A stretch of 64,000 bases of DNA from Leisingera daeponensis DSM 23529. Lineage in GTDB: Bacteria > Pseudomonadota > Alphaproteobacteria > Rhodobacterales > Rhodobacteraceae. Below are positions 53,892 through 62,282 of the stretch, in pieces. Under the pieces are notes generated by a model. It had not been told where the DNA came from. It saw nothing but the letters and a program-made list of their open reading frames with translations, and did no database searches. Within the stretch, counting starts at the first letter, position 1; each line of letters opens with the position of its first letter. The position numbers were made by a program, and so were the translations under genes. The DNA is taken from positions 3,249,725 to 3,313,724 of the forward strand of contig NZ_KI421500.1 of the NCBI RefSeq assembly GCF_000473145.1. The letters are read 5' to 3'.

Positions 53892-54308
53892 ATGGTTCAG
53901 AAGCTGATTGAACAGATTGGCGGTGAGGAAGTGCTGCGCGCGCTGGTCGAGCGGTTCTACGATATTGTCGAGGAAACCGAGGCCGGTGCGCAGATCGTCA
54001 AGCTGCACAAGCGGGGGCATGGGATGGATCATGCCCGGATCGAGCAGTTCAATTTTCTGTCCGGCTTCATGGGCGGGCGCAGGTACTACGAGGAAAAGCA
54101 TGCGCATATGGACGTGAAACTGATGCACGCCCATGTGCCGATCACCGAAGAAGACGCCGAGAACTGGCTCAGGTGCATGGATCAGGCGCTGACAGAGCTG
54201 AAGCTGGAGGGGCCGCATGTGGAGCGGCTGCGGCAGGTGTTCCGGCGGGTGGCCTTGATGCTGGTGAATGATCTGGCCGAGTGGGGCGAGACGCGCGCGA
54301 CGGCCTGA
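53892..54308 (+). CDS. Truncated hemoglobin (group II-like)
   Basis: The protein is 138 aa with a 2-on-2 globin pattern: RALVERFYDIVEET near the N-terminus, KLHKRG, IEQFNFLSGFMGGRRYYEEKHAHMDVKLMHAHVPI with the proximal His, then ENWLRCMDQAL. It binds O2 or NO through heme b. GGGAGG lies before the ATG, 30 bp after tdm, so probably co-transcribed. Possible roles are O2 delivery to the heme/flavin oxygenases Tmm and DmmABC or NO/peroxide protection; neither is shown. Confidence 0.88.
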   Translation: MVQKLIEQIGGEEVLRALVERFYDIVEETEAGAQIVKLHKRGHGMDHARIEQFNFLSGFMGGRRYYEEKHAHMDVKLMHAHVPITEEDAENWLRCMDQALTELKLEGPHVERLRQVFRRVALMLVNDLAEWGETRATA

Positions 54309-54420
54309 GCGCACCGCCTGTTGCCGCTGCGGGAGCCTCCCCTTTCGGCGGCAAAGCCGTCTGGCGGGCAGCCGGACGGACGGGTTTCAGGAAAGAGGGA
54401 AAGCGGGAGTGGTACTGGGA

Positions 54421-55683
54421 TCAGCCGGGCCGCCTCAGGAAGACCTGCACGTCGGCCACATTGGTGCCGGTGCCGCCTGTGATCAGCAGCGCGTCCGCGG
54501 CTTTGAGGGCGGCGTGGCTGTCATTGTTGGCCAGCAGCGCGTCCGGGTCCAGGCCTGCGGCCTTGATCGCGTCCCAGGTGGCGGGGGTTGCGACGCCGCC
54601 GGCGGCGTCCGTGGGGCCGTCGCGCCCGTCAGTGCCGCCAGACAGGAACAGCCAGTCGCCGCTGAGCCGTTCCGCACCAAGTTTGGCGACGCGCAGGGCA
54701 AGCTCCTGGTTGCGCCCGCCGGCGCCGCTGCCGCGGAGCTGCACCGTGGTTTCGCCGCCGAAGATGAGCGCGACGGGTTTGTCGTTGGGGGCGGTTTCCG
54801 CCGCTTTTACCACGGTTTCGGCTGCCTCGGCCACATCGCCCACCAGCCTGTGCGAAACCAGCTTGGGGGTCCAGTCATCAGCTGCGGCGGCCATCATTGC
54901 CTTGAGGCTGTGGCGGTTTGAGCCGATCAATGTGTTGGTGGCCTGGGGCGGGACGTCCCGGACCTCTTCAAGCGCGCTGAGATGCTTTCTGACGGCCTCT
55001 GGCACGCTGTCCCAGAGGCCCGCGCGCTGCAGGAACTTCCGTGCCTGGGTGCGGGCGCCGATCGGTGCCACGGTGGGGCCGGAGGCAATGGCGCGCAGGT
55101 CGTCTCCGATCACGTCGGACAGGATGAAGGCTTGCACCTGAGCCGGCGCGGCATGGCGCAGCAAGCCGCCGCCCTTGATGTCCGACAGCTGCTGGCGGAT
55201 CAGGTTCATCTCGTTGATCTCAAGGCCCGAGGCGAGCAGCAGCTGGTTCACCGCGGTCTTGTCCGCCAGCGTGAGGCCCGGGGCAGGGGCCACCATCAGG
55301 GCCGAGCCGCCGCCGGAAATCAGCGCGATCAGCCGGTCATCCGGGCCAAGGGAATCCGCCAGTTCAATGGCTGCCTGACCTGCCGCGGCGCTGCTTTCAT
55401 CCGGCACCGGATGGGCACCGCAGATCACCCTGGCGCCAGGAATGTCCGTGTAATTCTCGGGGTTTGTGATTGCCAGCGCCTGGCTGGTGCCGGGGATCAG
55501 AGACAGCGCCTCCCGCATCATCGGGAGGGCGGCTTTGCCCACGGCCAGCAGCACATTTCTGCCGCCTTCTGGCAGCGGGGAGAGCGGTGACACCTCTAGC
55601 TGCGCGCGCAGGGCGCGCGCCGGGTCTGCGCGGTCGACAGCGGCCTGGAACAGGGCCTTGGCGGTGGTCAGCAATCCGGTCAT
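54421..55683 (-). CDS. gckA: Glycerate 2-kinase (MOFRL family)
   Basis: The protein is 420 aa. N-terminal glycerate kinase domain with VLLAVGKAALPMMREAL, ICGAHPVPDESSAAAGQAAI and LIALISGGGSALMVAPAPGL; C-terminal MOFRL domain with ALIFGGETTVQLRGSGAGGRNQELAL and FLSGGTDGRDGPTDAAGG. Phosphorylates D-glycerate to 2-phosphoglycerate, the serine-cycle step after hydroxypyruvate reductase. Convergent with the globin gene; upstream neighbour is malyl-CoA lyase. The symbol is by role in the serine cycle. Confidence 0.9.
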   Translation of the reverse strand: MTGLLTTAKALFQAAVDRADPARALRAQLEVSPLSPLPEGGRNVLLAVGKAALPMMREALSLIPGTSQALAITNPENYTDIPGARVICGAHPVPDESSAAAGQAAIELADSLGPDDRLIALISGGGSALMVAPAPGLTLADKTAVNQLLLASGLEINEMNLIRQQLSDIKGGGLLRHAAPAQVQAFILSDVIGDDLRAIASGPTVAPIGARTQARKFLQRAGLWDSVPEAVRKHLSALEEVRDVPPQATNTLIGSNRHSLKAMMAAAADDWTPKLVSHRLVGDVAEAAETVVKAAETAPNDKPVALIFGGETTVQLRGSGAGGRNQELALRVAKLGAERLSGDWLFLSGGTDGRDGPTDAAGGVATPATWDAIKAAGLDPDALLANNDSHAALKAADALLITGGTGTNVADVQVFLRRPG

Positions 55684-55763
55684 CTGCGTCTCCCTGGCAT
55701 AGCGCCGCTTAGCCGCCCCGGCACAAGCCAGGGCGGCGTAAGGTCTTGAAACCGAACGGCGGC

Positions 55764-56741
55764 TTAGTTGCCGGCGATCTGCTTGGCTTTTTCCACCAGC
55801 ACTTCTGCCTGACGGATCGAGGCGTAGTCAATCAGGCGGCCGTCCAGCGATACCGCGCCTTTGCCGGCGGCTTCAGCCTCTGCCATCGCTTCCAGAATGC
55901 GGTGCGCCTTGGTGATTTCCGCGTCCGACGGTGACATTACTTCGTTGGCCAGCTCGATCTGGCTCGGGTGGATGGCCCATTTGCCCTCGCAGCCCAGCAC
56001 CGCGGCGCGTTTGGCGGCGGCCTTGTAGCCTTCCGTGTCCTGGAAATCGCCGAACGGGCCGTCAATCGGGCGCAACCCGTTGGCGCGGGCGGCAACCACC
56101 ATGCGGGCCAGCGCATAGTGCCACATATCGCCCCAATGCACATCGCGCGAGCCGTCTGCCGCCGGGTCGGTCAGCACCGCGTAATCCGGGTTCACACCGC
56201 CGATGATGGTGGTGCGGGCGCGGGTCGATGCAGCATAGTCTGCCACGCCGAAATGCAGCGATTCATTGCGCTTGGAGGCTGCGGCAATTTCACTCACGTT
56301 CTGCATGCCGAGCGCTGTCTCAATGATGTGCTCGAAGCCGATCCGCTTTTTGTAGCCTTTGGCGTCTTCGATCTGGGTGACCAGCATGTCGACGGCGTAA
56401 ACATCGGCGGCGGTGCCCACCTTGGGAACCATGATCAGGTCGAGGCGTTCGCCTGCCTGTTCAACGACATCCACGACATCGCGGTACATGTAGTGGGTGT
56501 CGAGCCCGTTGATTCGCACCGACATGGATTTGTTGCCCCAGTCGATTTCGTTCAGGGCTTTGATGATGTTCCTGCGGGCCTGGTCTTTCTCGTCCGGCGC
56601 AACCGCGTCTTCGAGATCCAGGAAGATCACGTCGACGTCCGATTTTGCAGCTTTTTCAAACATCTGCGGCTGGGATCCGGGGATTGCCAGCTCGCTGCGG
56701 TTCAGGCGGCCAGGGGCCTGTTCGACGGTATGAAACGACAT
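55764..56741 (-). CDS. mcl1: L-malyl-CoA lyase (beta-methylmalyl-CoA lyase)
   Basis: The protein is 325 aa of the HpcH/HpaI citrate-lyase-beta family, Mcl subgroup: SELAIPGSQPQMFEKAAKS, VIFLDLEDAVAPDEKDQAR, the metal-binding Glu in IGFEHIIETALGM, and HFGVADYAASTRART. Splits malyl-CoA into acetyl-CoA and glyoxylate in the serine cycle; in Rhodobacteraceae the same enzyme also serves the ethylmalonyl-CoA pathway. ATG 56741 has GAGGAG eight bases upstream; an ATG at 56762 is less likely. 80 bp upstream of gckA on the same strand. Confidence 0.92.
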   Translation of the reverse strand: MSFHTVEQAPGRLNRSELAIPGSQPQMFEKAAKSDVDVIFLDLEDAVAPDEKDQARRNIIKALNEIDWGNKSMSVRINGLDTHYMYRDVVDVVEQAGERLDLIMVPKVGTAADVYAVDMLVTQIEDAKGYKKRIGFEHIIETALGMQNVSEIAAASKRNESLHFGVADYAASTRARTTIIGGVNPDYAVLTDPAADGSRDVHWGDMWHYALARMVVAARANGLRPIDGPFGDFQDTEGYKAAAKRAAVLGCEGKWAIHPSQIELANEVMSPSDAEITKAHRILEAMAEAEAAGKGAVSLDGRLIDYASIRQAEVLVEKAKQIAGN

Positions 56742-56873
56742 GGGTGCGCTCCTCATTCGCAATGGGGTTTGGTCCTCTCCTCTCTAGGCATTCCTCATGA
56801 GGGTGTTTCCTGTCAAGAAAAAACTATTCATTTAAATACATTCGCGCGGGAGCGCGCCCGCGCGTCGCGCCCC

Positions 56874-56896
56874 CGTGTGCGTGCGCGTATGCGCAC
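56874..56896. other. 23-nt strict purine-pyrimidine alternation (Z-DNA-prone)
   Basis: From 56874 to 56896 every step alternates pyrimidine/purine, mostly CG, TG and CA steps, with one TA. It lies in a very GC-rich stretch (56840-56925) with several small inverted repeats, immediately beside an AT-rich block, between the LuxR-type gene and mcl1. It is the most extreme base-composition feature in the window. Confidence 0.6.
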
Positions 56897-56928
56897 CCGC
56901 GTGCGAGGCGCAGGGCGGCGAGCGGGGG

Positions 56929-57582
56929 CTACTCCTCCAGGCTGAAATCGCCTCTGGCAGCGCGGTTGGCGTAGTAGAACGCAATCGCCTGGGCGCGGTT
57001 CTTGACCGAGAGTTTTTCGTAGAGGTTCGACAGGTGGAACTTCACCGTGTTGGTCGAAATCTCCAGTTCCTTGCTGAGCTCCTTGTTGGTGAGCCCCTTG
57101 GACAGCGCCTCCAGCATCGTGCGCTCGCGGCGCGACAGCTGCTCGATCGGATCGGTTTGCAGCCCGCGGACGTCGAGGAAGGGGAAAACCATCTTGCCCG
57201 CGGCGACAGCCAGGCAAGTGTCGAGGAGACCGTCGACAGCGCTGGAGCGCGGGGCAAAGCCGGCCGCGCCTGCGCTCATCGCCTTGCGCGGAACGTCGCC
57301 GCTGTCGTCGGCATAGACCACCAGCCGCGGCGCGTTGGCCTGGTCGCGCAGCACCTCGATCAGCTTGGCGCCGCCAAGGGCGGGCAGGTTCCAGTCGATG
57401 ATCCCGACCTGCACCGGCACCCGCATCACGGTTCCGAGGAAGCCTTCGGCGGTGGCGGAGGTGGCGACCAGCGAGAATCGCGGGTCCTTCTCGAAGATCT
57501 CGGACATCGCCGACAGCACCAGCGGATTTGCGTCCGCAAGCATGACCGAAATAGGGGAAACTTTGTCGCTTATCGGAGCCAT
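56929..57582 (-). CDS. LuxR-type regulator with degenerate receiver domain
   Basis: The protein is 217 aa. The N-terminal receiver fold keeps the phosphorylatable-position Asp (VGIIDWNLPALGG), but the second acidic residue is Ala (MLADANPLV), the Thr/Ser is Tyr (LVVYADDSG) and the Lys is Arg (GFAPR). The C-terminal LuxR HTH is intact: LSRRERTMLEALSKGLTNKELSKELEISTNTVKFHLSNLYEKL. Start ATG 57582 follows AAGGG. No histidine kinase is nearby. It lies between mcl1 and the sgaA operon and is a good candidate to control the serine-cycle genes, possibly without phosphorylation. Confidence 0.88.
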   Translation of the reverse strand: MAPISDKVSPISVMLADANPLVLSAMSEIFEKDPRFSLVATSATAEGFLGTVMRVPVQVGIIDWNLPALGGAKLIEVLRDQANAPRLVVYADDSGDVPRKAMSAGAAGFAPRSSAVDGLLDTCLAVAAGKMVFPFLDVRGLQTDPIEQLSRRERTMLEALSKGLTNKELSKELEISTNTVKFHLSNLYEKLSVKNRAQAIAFYYANRAARGDFSLEE

Positions 57583-57841
57583 TTGGTGCCCTTTTGTCAA
57601 AAACTACCCGAATGGGTGGGGTCAGTTTCGGTATGCGACAGTATTTTTACCAGTTTGGGTAGGTAACCTGCCGCCCATTTAGATACCCAAAAGCAGGATA
57701 TAGGAATGTTGCGGGTTTTGTCGACCTGGGTTTTCCTTAGGTTAACAGATGTTGACCGTCAGGAAACAAACCTTCCCGCAGCGAAGAAGGCCCGTGACCT
57801 CCGGCGCATCGGCAAACAGACACCAACAGAGGTTTGACCCG

Positions 57842-59092
57842 ATGACAGAACCCACGATCTTCCCCAGCCTGGAAATCCCGGAGACCCTGGCCGCTGGCCC
57901 CGGCCCGGGCAATACCGACCCCCGCGTGCTGCAGGCCTTCGCCAACACCGGCCTGGCCGACCACATGCAGGCGGATGTGCTGCGCGGCATGATCGAGTGC
58001 AAGCAGATGCTGCGCGACCTCTGGGGCACTTCCAACACCTACACCTACGGCGTCGGCGGCACCGGCTTCTCGGGCCTCGATTGCATGCTGAACGCGATCC
58101 TGCCGGGGGATACCGTGGTTGCCTTCCAGAACGGCACCTTCTCGGGCATCGACGCGATGACCATCCGGATGAAGGCCGCCACCCGCGAGGAACTGGCTGC
58201 CAATCCGATGAACCCGCAGCCTGCTTCTGTCACCGTAGTCGACGTGCCGCATGGCGAGTCGGTGTCCGGCAAGCTGGTGGAGCAGGTGCTGGGTGAAAAG
58301 AAACCCAAGTGGGCCTTCATGGCGCATTGGGAAACCGGATCTGGCCGCATCAACGACCTCAAGGGCTTCTCGGATGCCTGTGTGAAGCACGGCGTGATGG
58401 GCCTGATCGACGCGGTGTCCTCGCTGGGCATCGAGGACTTCTCGATCGACGACTATCCGGGCGTCGTGGGCTGGGCGTCCTGCCCGCAGAAGGGTGTGCT
58501 GTGCCTGCCGCTGACCTATGCGCCGGTGTCCTTCACCGACACGTACATCCAGACAGTGCGTGCGAACGGCTGCCATTCCTATGTCCACAACCCGATCCTG
58601 GAAGCCCGGCATTGGGGTATCGTTGACGGTCAGGATGTGGCTGCCGGCACCTACCACCGCACCCATTCCGGCTATGCCGTTGCCGCCTTTCACGAGGCGC
58701 TGAGGATCACCCTGCAGCACGGGCGTGCGCAAAAGGCCCGCGACTATGCCTTCCACGAAAAAGCGCTGCGCGATGCCGTCACCGCGATGGGGTGCGACGT
58801 GACCAGCAACATGACCAGCCTGGTGGTTCTGAACCTTCCCGGCGATCTGGCAGGCCGTGAAAAGGAATTGGTGGGCAACTGCCGCGCCGTCGGTTTCGGC
58901 ATCTGGCCGACCCTGTCGGAGCCGGTTCAGGTCCGCATCGGCATCCTGAACCAGATCACCCCGGCAGCCATCACCGACATCGTCAACCGCTTCGGCAAGG
59001 CGATGAACGGCATGGGCGCCAATGTCGACATGGGGGCGATCAACGCCCTGCTCGACAAGCATTACGCACCGGCACTGGAACCGGCTGAGTAA
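57842..59092 (+). CDS. sgaA: Serine-glyoxylate aminotransferase
   Basis: The protein is 416 aa, a class V PLP aminotransferase converting serine + glyoxylate to hydroxypyruvate + glycine. N-terminal AAGPGPGNTDPRVLQAFAN; cofactor-region GIEDFSIDDYPGVVG; PLP Lys in ASCPQKGVLCLPLTYAPVS. ATG 57842 has GAGG ten bases upstream; the frame extends to 57749 without support. First gene of sgaA-mtkA-mtkB-hprA-ppc, the same order of functions as classical serine-cycle clusters. Confidence 0.93.
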   Translation: MTEPTIFPSLEIPETLAAGPGPGNTDPRVLQAFANTGLADHMQADVLRGMIECKQMLRDLWGTSNTYTYGVGGTGFSGLDCMLNAILPGDTVVAFQNGTFSGIDAMTIRMKAATREELAANPMNPQPASVTVVDVPHGESVSGKLVEQVLGEKKPKWAFMAHWETGSGRINDLKGFSDACVKHGVMGLIDAVSSLGIEDFSIDDYPGVVGWASCPQKGVLCLPLTYAPVSFTDTYIQTVRANGCHSYVHNPILEARHWGIVDGQDVAAGTYHRTHSGYAVAAFHEALRITLQHGRAQKARDYAFHEKALRDAVTAMGCDVTSNMTSLVVLNLPGDLAGREKELVGNCRAVGFGIWPTLSEPVQVRIGILNQITPAAITDIVNRFGKAMNGMGANVDMGAINALLDKHYAPALEPAE

Positions 59093-59124
59093 TAGAATTC
59101 CGGCATCCATGAGGAGGAGAGACC

Positions 59125-60324
59125 ATGGATATCCACGAATACCAGGCCAAGGAAGTTCTGAGCAACTTCGGCGTGACGGTTCCGCCGGGCGCGCTGGCCT
59201 ACAGCCCCGAGCAGGCGGCCTATCGCGCGCGGGAGCTGGGCGGCGACAAATGGATCGTCAAGGCCCAGGTTCACGCCGGCGGCCGCGGCAAGGCGGGCGG
59301 CGTCAAGCTGTGCAATTCCGAAGCCGAAATCTATGAGGCGACCGAGAATCTGTTCGGCAAGAAGCTGGTGACGCACCAGACCGGCCCCGAGGGCAAAGGC
59401 ATTTACCGTGTCTATGTCGAGGGTGCGGTGCCGATTGCCCGAGAGATCTACCTCGGTTTTGTGCTGGACCGCTCCAGCCAGCGGGTGATGATCGTTGCCT
59501 CCTCTGAAGGCGGCATGGAGATTGAGGAGATCTCTGCCGAGCGGCCCGAGTCCATCGTGCGCTCAACCGTTGAACCGGCCGTCGGCCTGCAGGATTTCCA
59601 GGCGCGCGAGATCGCGTTTGCCCTGGGCATCGAACCGGCCCTGACCCAGCAGATGGTGCGCACCCTCAAGGGCTGCTACCAGGCGTTTTCCGAACTGGAC
59701 GCCACCATGGTTGAGATCAACCCGCTGGTGGTCACCTCGGACAACCGGGTCATCGCGCTGGACGCAAAGATGACCTTTGACGACAACGCCCTGTTCCGCC
59801 ACCCGCAGATCGCGGAGCTGCGCGACAAAAGCCAGGAAGACCCGCGCGAAGCCCGCGCCGCCGACCGCGGCCTGTCCTATGTCGGGCTTGAGGGCAACAT
59901 CGGCTGCATCGTGAATGGTGCCGGTCTGGCGATGGCGACGATGGACACCATCAAACTGGCCGGCGGCGAGCCTGCCAACTTCCTGGACATCGGCGGCGGG
60001 GCCACGCCGGAACGGGTTGCCAAGGCGTTCCGCCTGGTGATGTCCGACAGCAACGTGCAGGCGGTTCTGGTCAACATCTTTGCCGGCATCAACCGCTGCG
60101 ACTGGGTGGCCGAAGGTGTCGTTCAGGCGCTGCGCGAAGTGCAGGTTGACGTGCCTGTGGTGGTCCGCCTTGCAGGCACCAACGTCGAGGAAGGCCAGAA
60201 GATCCTGGCACAAAGCGGCCTGCCGCTGATCCGCGCTTCCTCGCTGATGGAAGCCGCTGAGCGGGCCGTCGGCGCTTGGAAAAACGACCTTGATCAAAAC
60301 ACCCGTGTGAGGGCCGTCAAATGA
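59125..60324 (+). CDS. mtkA: Malate-CoA ligase beta subunit
   Basis: The protein is 399 aa with an ATP-grasp succinyl-CoA synthetase-type beta fold: [45 protein letters not shown] and [27 protein letters not shown]. Activates malate to malyl-CoA with ATP. The sequence alone could be SucC; the malate role is taken from its place between sgaA and hprA/ppc and with mcl1 nearby. AGGAGAG lies before the ATG; overlaps mtkB by four bases. Confidence 0.9.
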   Translation: MDIHEYQAKEVLSNFGVTVPPGALAYSPEQAAYRARELGGDKWIVKAQVHAGGRGKAGGVKLCNSEAEIYEATENLFGKKLVTHQTGPEGKGIYRVYVEGAVPIAREIYLGFVLDRSSQRVMIVASSEGGMEIEEISAERPESIVRSTVEPAVGLQDFQAREIAFALGIEPALTQQMVRTLKGCYQAFSELDATMVEINPLVVTSDNRVIALDAKMTFDDNALFRHPQIAELRDKSQEDPREARAADRGLSYVGLEGNIGCIVNGAGLAMATMDTIKLAGGEPANFLDIGGGATPERVAKAFRLVMSDSNVQAVLVNIFAGINRCDWVAEGVVQALREVQVDVPVVVRLAGTNVEEGQKILAQSGLPLIRASSLMEAAERAVGAWKNDLDQNTRVRAVK

Positions 60325-61214
60325 GCATCCTTCTTGATCGCGACAGCAAAGTCATTGTTCAGGGCATCACCGGCAAGATCGCCCGCTTCCACACCAAAGA
60401 TATGATCGAATACGGAACCAACGTCGTGGGCGGCGTGGTGCCGGGCAAGGGCGGCGAGACCGTCGAGGGCGTGCCGGTCTTCAACACCGTGAAGGAAGCG
60501 GTGGAGGCCACCGGCGCAAATGCCTCCTTGGTGTTCGTGCCGCCGCCGTTTGCTGCCGACTCCATCATGGAAGCGGCGGATGCGGGCATCAAATACTGTG
60601 TCTGCATCACTGACGGCATCCCGGCCCAGGACATGATCCGGGTGAAGCGCTACATGTACCGCTATCCCAAGGACAAGCGGATGATCCTGACGGGACCGAA
60701 CTGCGCGGGCACCATCTCGCCGGGCAAGGCGCTCTTGGGCATCATGCCGGGCCATATTTACCTGCCGGGCACAGTGGGCATCATCGGCCGCTCCGGCACC
60801 TTGGGGTACGAGGCCGCGGCACAGCTAAAAGAGCTTGGCCTGGGGGTTTCCACCTCGGTTGGCATCGGCGGCGACCCGATCAACGGCTCCTCCTTCAAGG
60901 ACATCCTGGAATGGTTCGAGAAGGATCCCGAAACTGAGGTCATTGCAATGATCGGTGAAATCGGCGGTCCGCAGGAAGCGGAAGCGGCGGAGTACATTCG
61001 CGATCACGTGACCAAGCCGGTGGTGGCCTATGTCGCGGGATTGACCGCCCCCAAGGGCCGCACCATGGGCCACGCGGGCGCGATCATCTCGGCCTTTGGC
61101 GAGAGCGCATCGGAAAAGGTGGAGATCCTGTCGGCTGCGGGCGTGACCGTGGCCGAGAACCCCGCCGTGATCGGCGAAACCATCGCAAGCGTGATGAAAA
61201 AGAACGCCGCCTGA
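60321..61214 (+). CDS. mtkB: Malate-CoA ligase alpha subunit
   Basis: The protein is 297 aa. CoA-binding Rossmann part [22 protein letters not shown]; the phosphohistidine loop is [33 protein letters not shown] is typical. Partner of MtkA, with an ATGA overlap. As for MtkA, context rather than sequence separates it from SucD. Confidence 0.9.
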   Translation: MSILLDRDSKVIVQGITGKIARFHTKDMIEYGTNVVGGVVPGKGGETVEGVPVFNTVKEAVEATGANASLVFVPPPFAADSIMEAADAGIKYCVCITDGIPAQDMIRVKRYMYRYPKDKRMILTGPNCAGTISPGKALLGIMPGHIYLPGTVGIIGRSGTLGYEAAAQLKELGLGVSTSVGIGGDPINGSSFKDILEWFEKDPETEVIAMIGEIGGPQEAEAAEYIRDHVTKPVVAYVAGLTAPKGRTMGHAGAIISAFGESASEKVEILSAAGVTVAENPAVIGETIASVMKKNAA

Positions 61215-61310
61215 TCCGGTAACGGAACAGGCGCAACGCTCCACCCTTGGCCCGGGGCAATGGCAGGGGGGGGAGCGCATTAACAAAACGCACGTCAGGG
61301 AGATGACATC

Positions 61311-62282
61311 ATGGCAAAGCCCAAGGTTCTGGTGACCCGCCGCTGGCCCGCCGCCGTTGAGGCGCAGCTGTCCGAGGCGTTTGATGCTGTGCTGAACACG
61401 GGTGATAAGCCCCTGAGCGAGGACGAACTGCGCGATGCGATGGCATCTTACGACGCTGTGCTGCCGACCGTGACGGACAAAATTTCCGCGAGGGCGTTTG
61501 ACATAGCCAAGCCGCAGGCCCGGATCCTCGCCAATTACGGTGTCGGCTATTCCCATATTGATATGCATGGCGCAGCCGGCCACGGCATGACCGTGACCAA
61601 CACCCCGGATGTCCTCAGCGAATGCACCGCTGACATTGCCATGACGCTTTTGCTGATGGTGGCCCGCCGTGCGGGTGAGGGCGAGCGCGAGCTGCGCGCC
61701 GGCGCGTGGACCGGCTGGTGCCCGACCCATCTGATCGGCACCAAGGTCTCCGGCAAGACGCTGGGCATCGTGGGCTTTGGACGCATCGGCCAGGAGATGG
61801 CCCGGCGCGCGCACCACGGCTTCGGCATGAAGATCGTGGTGCAGAACCGCTCCCGCGTGTCCCCCGATATTCTCGCCCGCTACAACGCAACTCAAGCGGA
61901 CAGCCTGGAAGATTTGATGCCGCTGTGCGATTTTGTCTCGCTGCACTGCCCGGGCGGGCCTGCAAACCGGCACCTGATCAACACCCGGATGCTGAACCTG
62001 ATGAAGCCGGACGCCTTCCTGATCAACACCGCCCGCGGCGAGGTGATTGACGAACTTGCCCTGTCCCGCGCCCTGTGGTTCGAAACCATCGGCGGCGCTG
62101 CATTGGATGTGTTCGACGGCGAGCCGCGCATCAACCCGGATCTGCTGGATTGCGACAACCTTGTGATGCTGCCGCATCTGGGCAGCGCCACCCGCGAAGC
62201 GCGCGAGGCGATGGGCTTTCGCGTGCTGGATAACCTGACCGATTTCTTTGCAGGGCGCGAGCCGCGCGACCGGGTGATGTGA
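61311..62282 (+). CDS. hprA: Hydroxypyruvate reductase / glycerate dehydrogenase (D-2-hydroxyacid dehydrogenase family)
   Basis: The protein is 323 aa. NAD loop LGIVGFGRIGQEMARRA; catalytic Arg in INTARGEVIDELAL, Glu in LDVFDGEPRINPDLL and His in VMLPHLGSATREARE. In the serine cycle it reduces hydroxypyruvate to D-glycerate, which GckA phosphorylates. The stop TGA shares a base with the ppc ATG. The family also includes glyoxylate reductases; context favours hydroxypyruvate. Confidence 0.9.
   Translation: MAKPKVLVTRRWPAAVEAQLSEAFDAVLNTGDKPLSEDELRDAMASYDAVLPTVTDKISARAFDIAKPQARILANYGVGYSHIDMHGAAGHGMTVTNTPDVLSECTADIAMTLLLMVARRAGEGERELRAGAWTGWCPTHLIGTKVSGKTLGIVGFGRIGQEMARRAHHGFGMKIVVQNRSRVSPDILARYNATQADSLEDLMPLCDFVSLHCPGGPANRHLINTRMLNLMKPDAFLINTARGEVIDELALSRALWFETIGGAALDVFDGEPRINPDLLDCDNLVMLPHLGSATREAREAMGFRVLDNLTDFFAGREPRDRVM

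Noticed and set aside
51390..54314. 974-codon open frame on the minus strand
   Set aside because: Antisense to tdm and the globin gene, no ribosome site or recognisable domain.
59125..61214. Succinyl-CoA synthetase sucCD
   Set aside because: Located between sgaA and hprA/ppc with malyl-CoA lyase nearby, rather than in a TCA-cycle cluster, so malate-CoA ligase is the better call.
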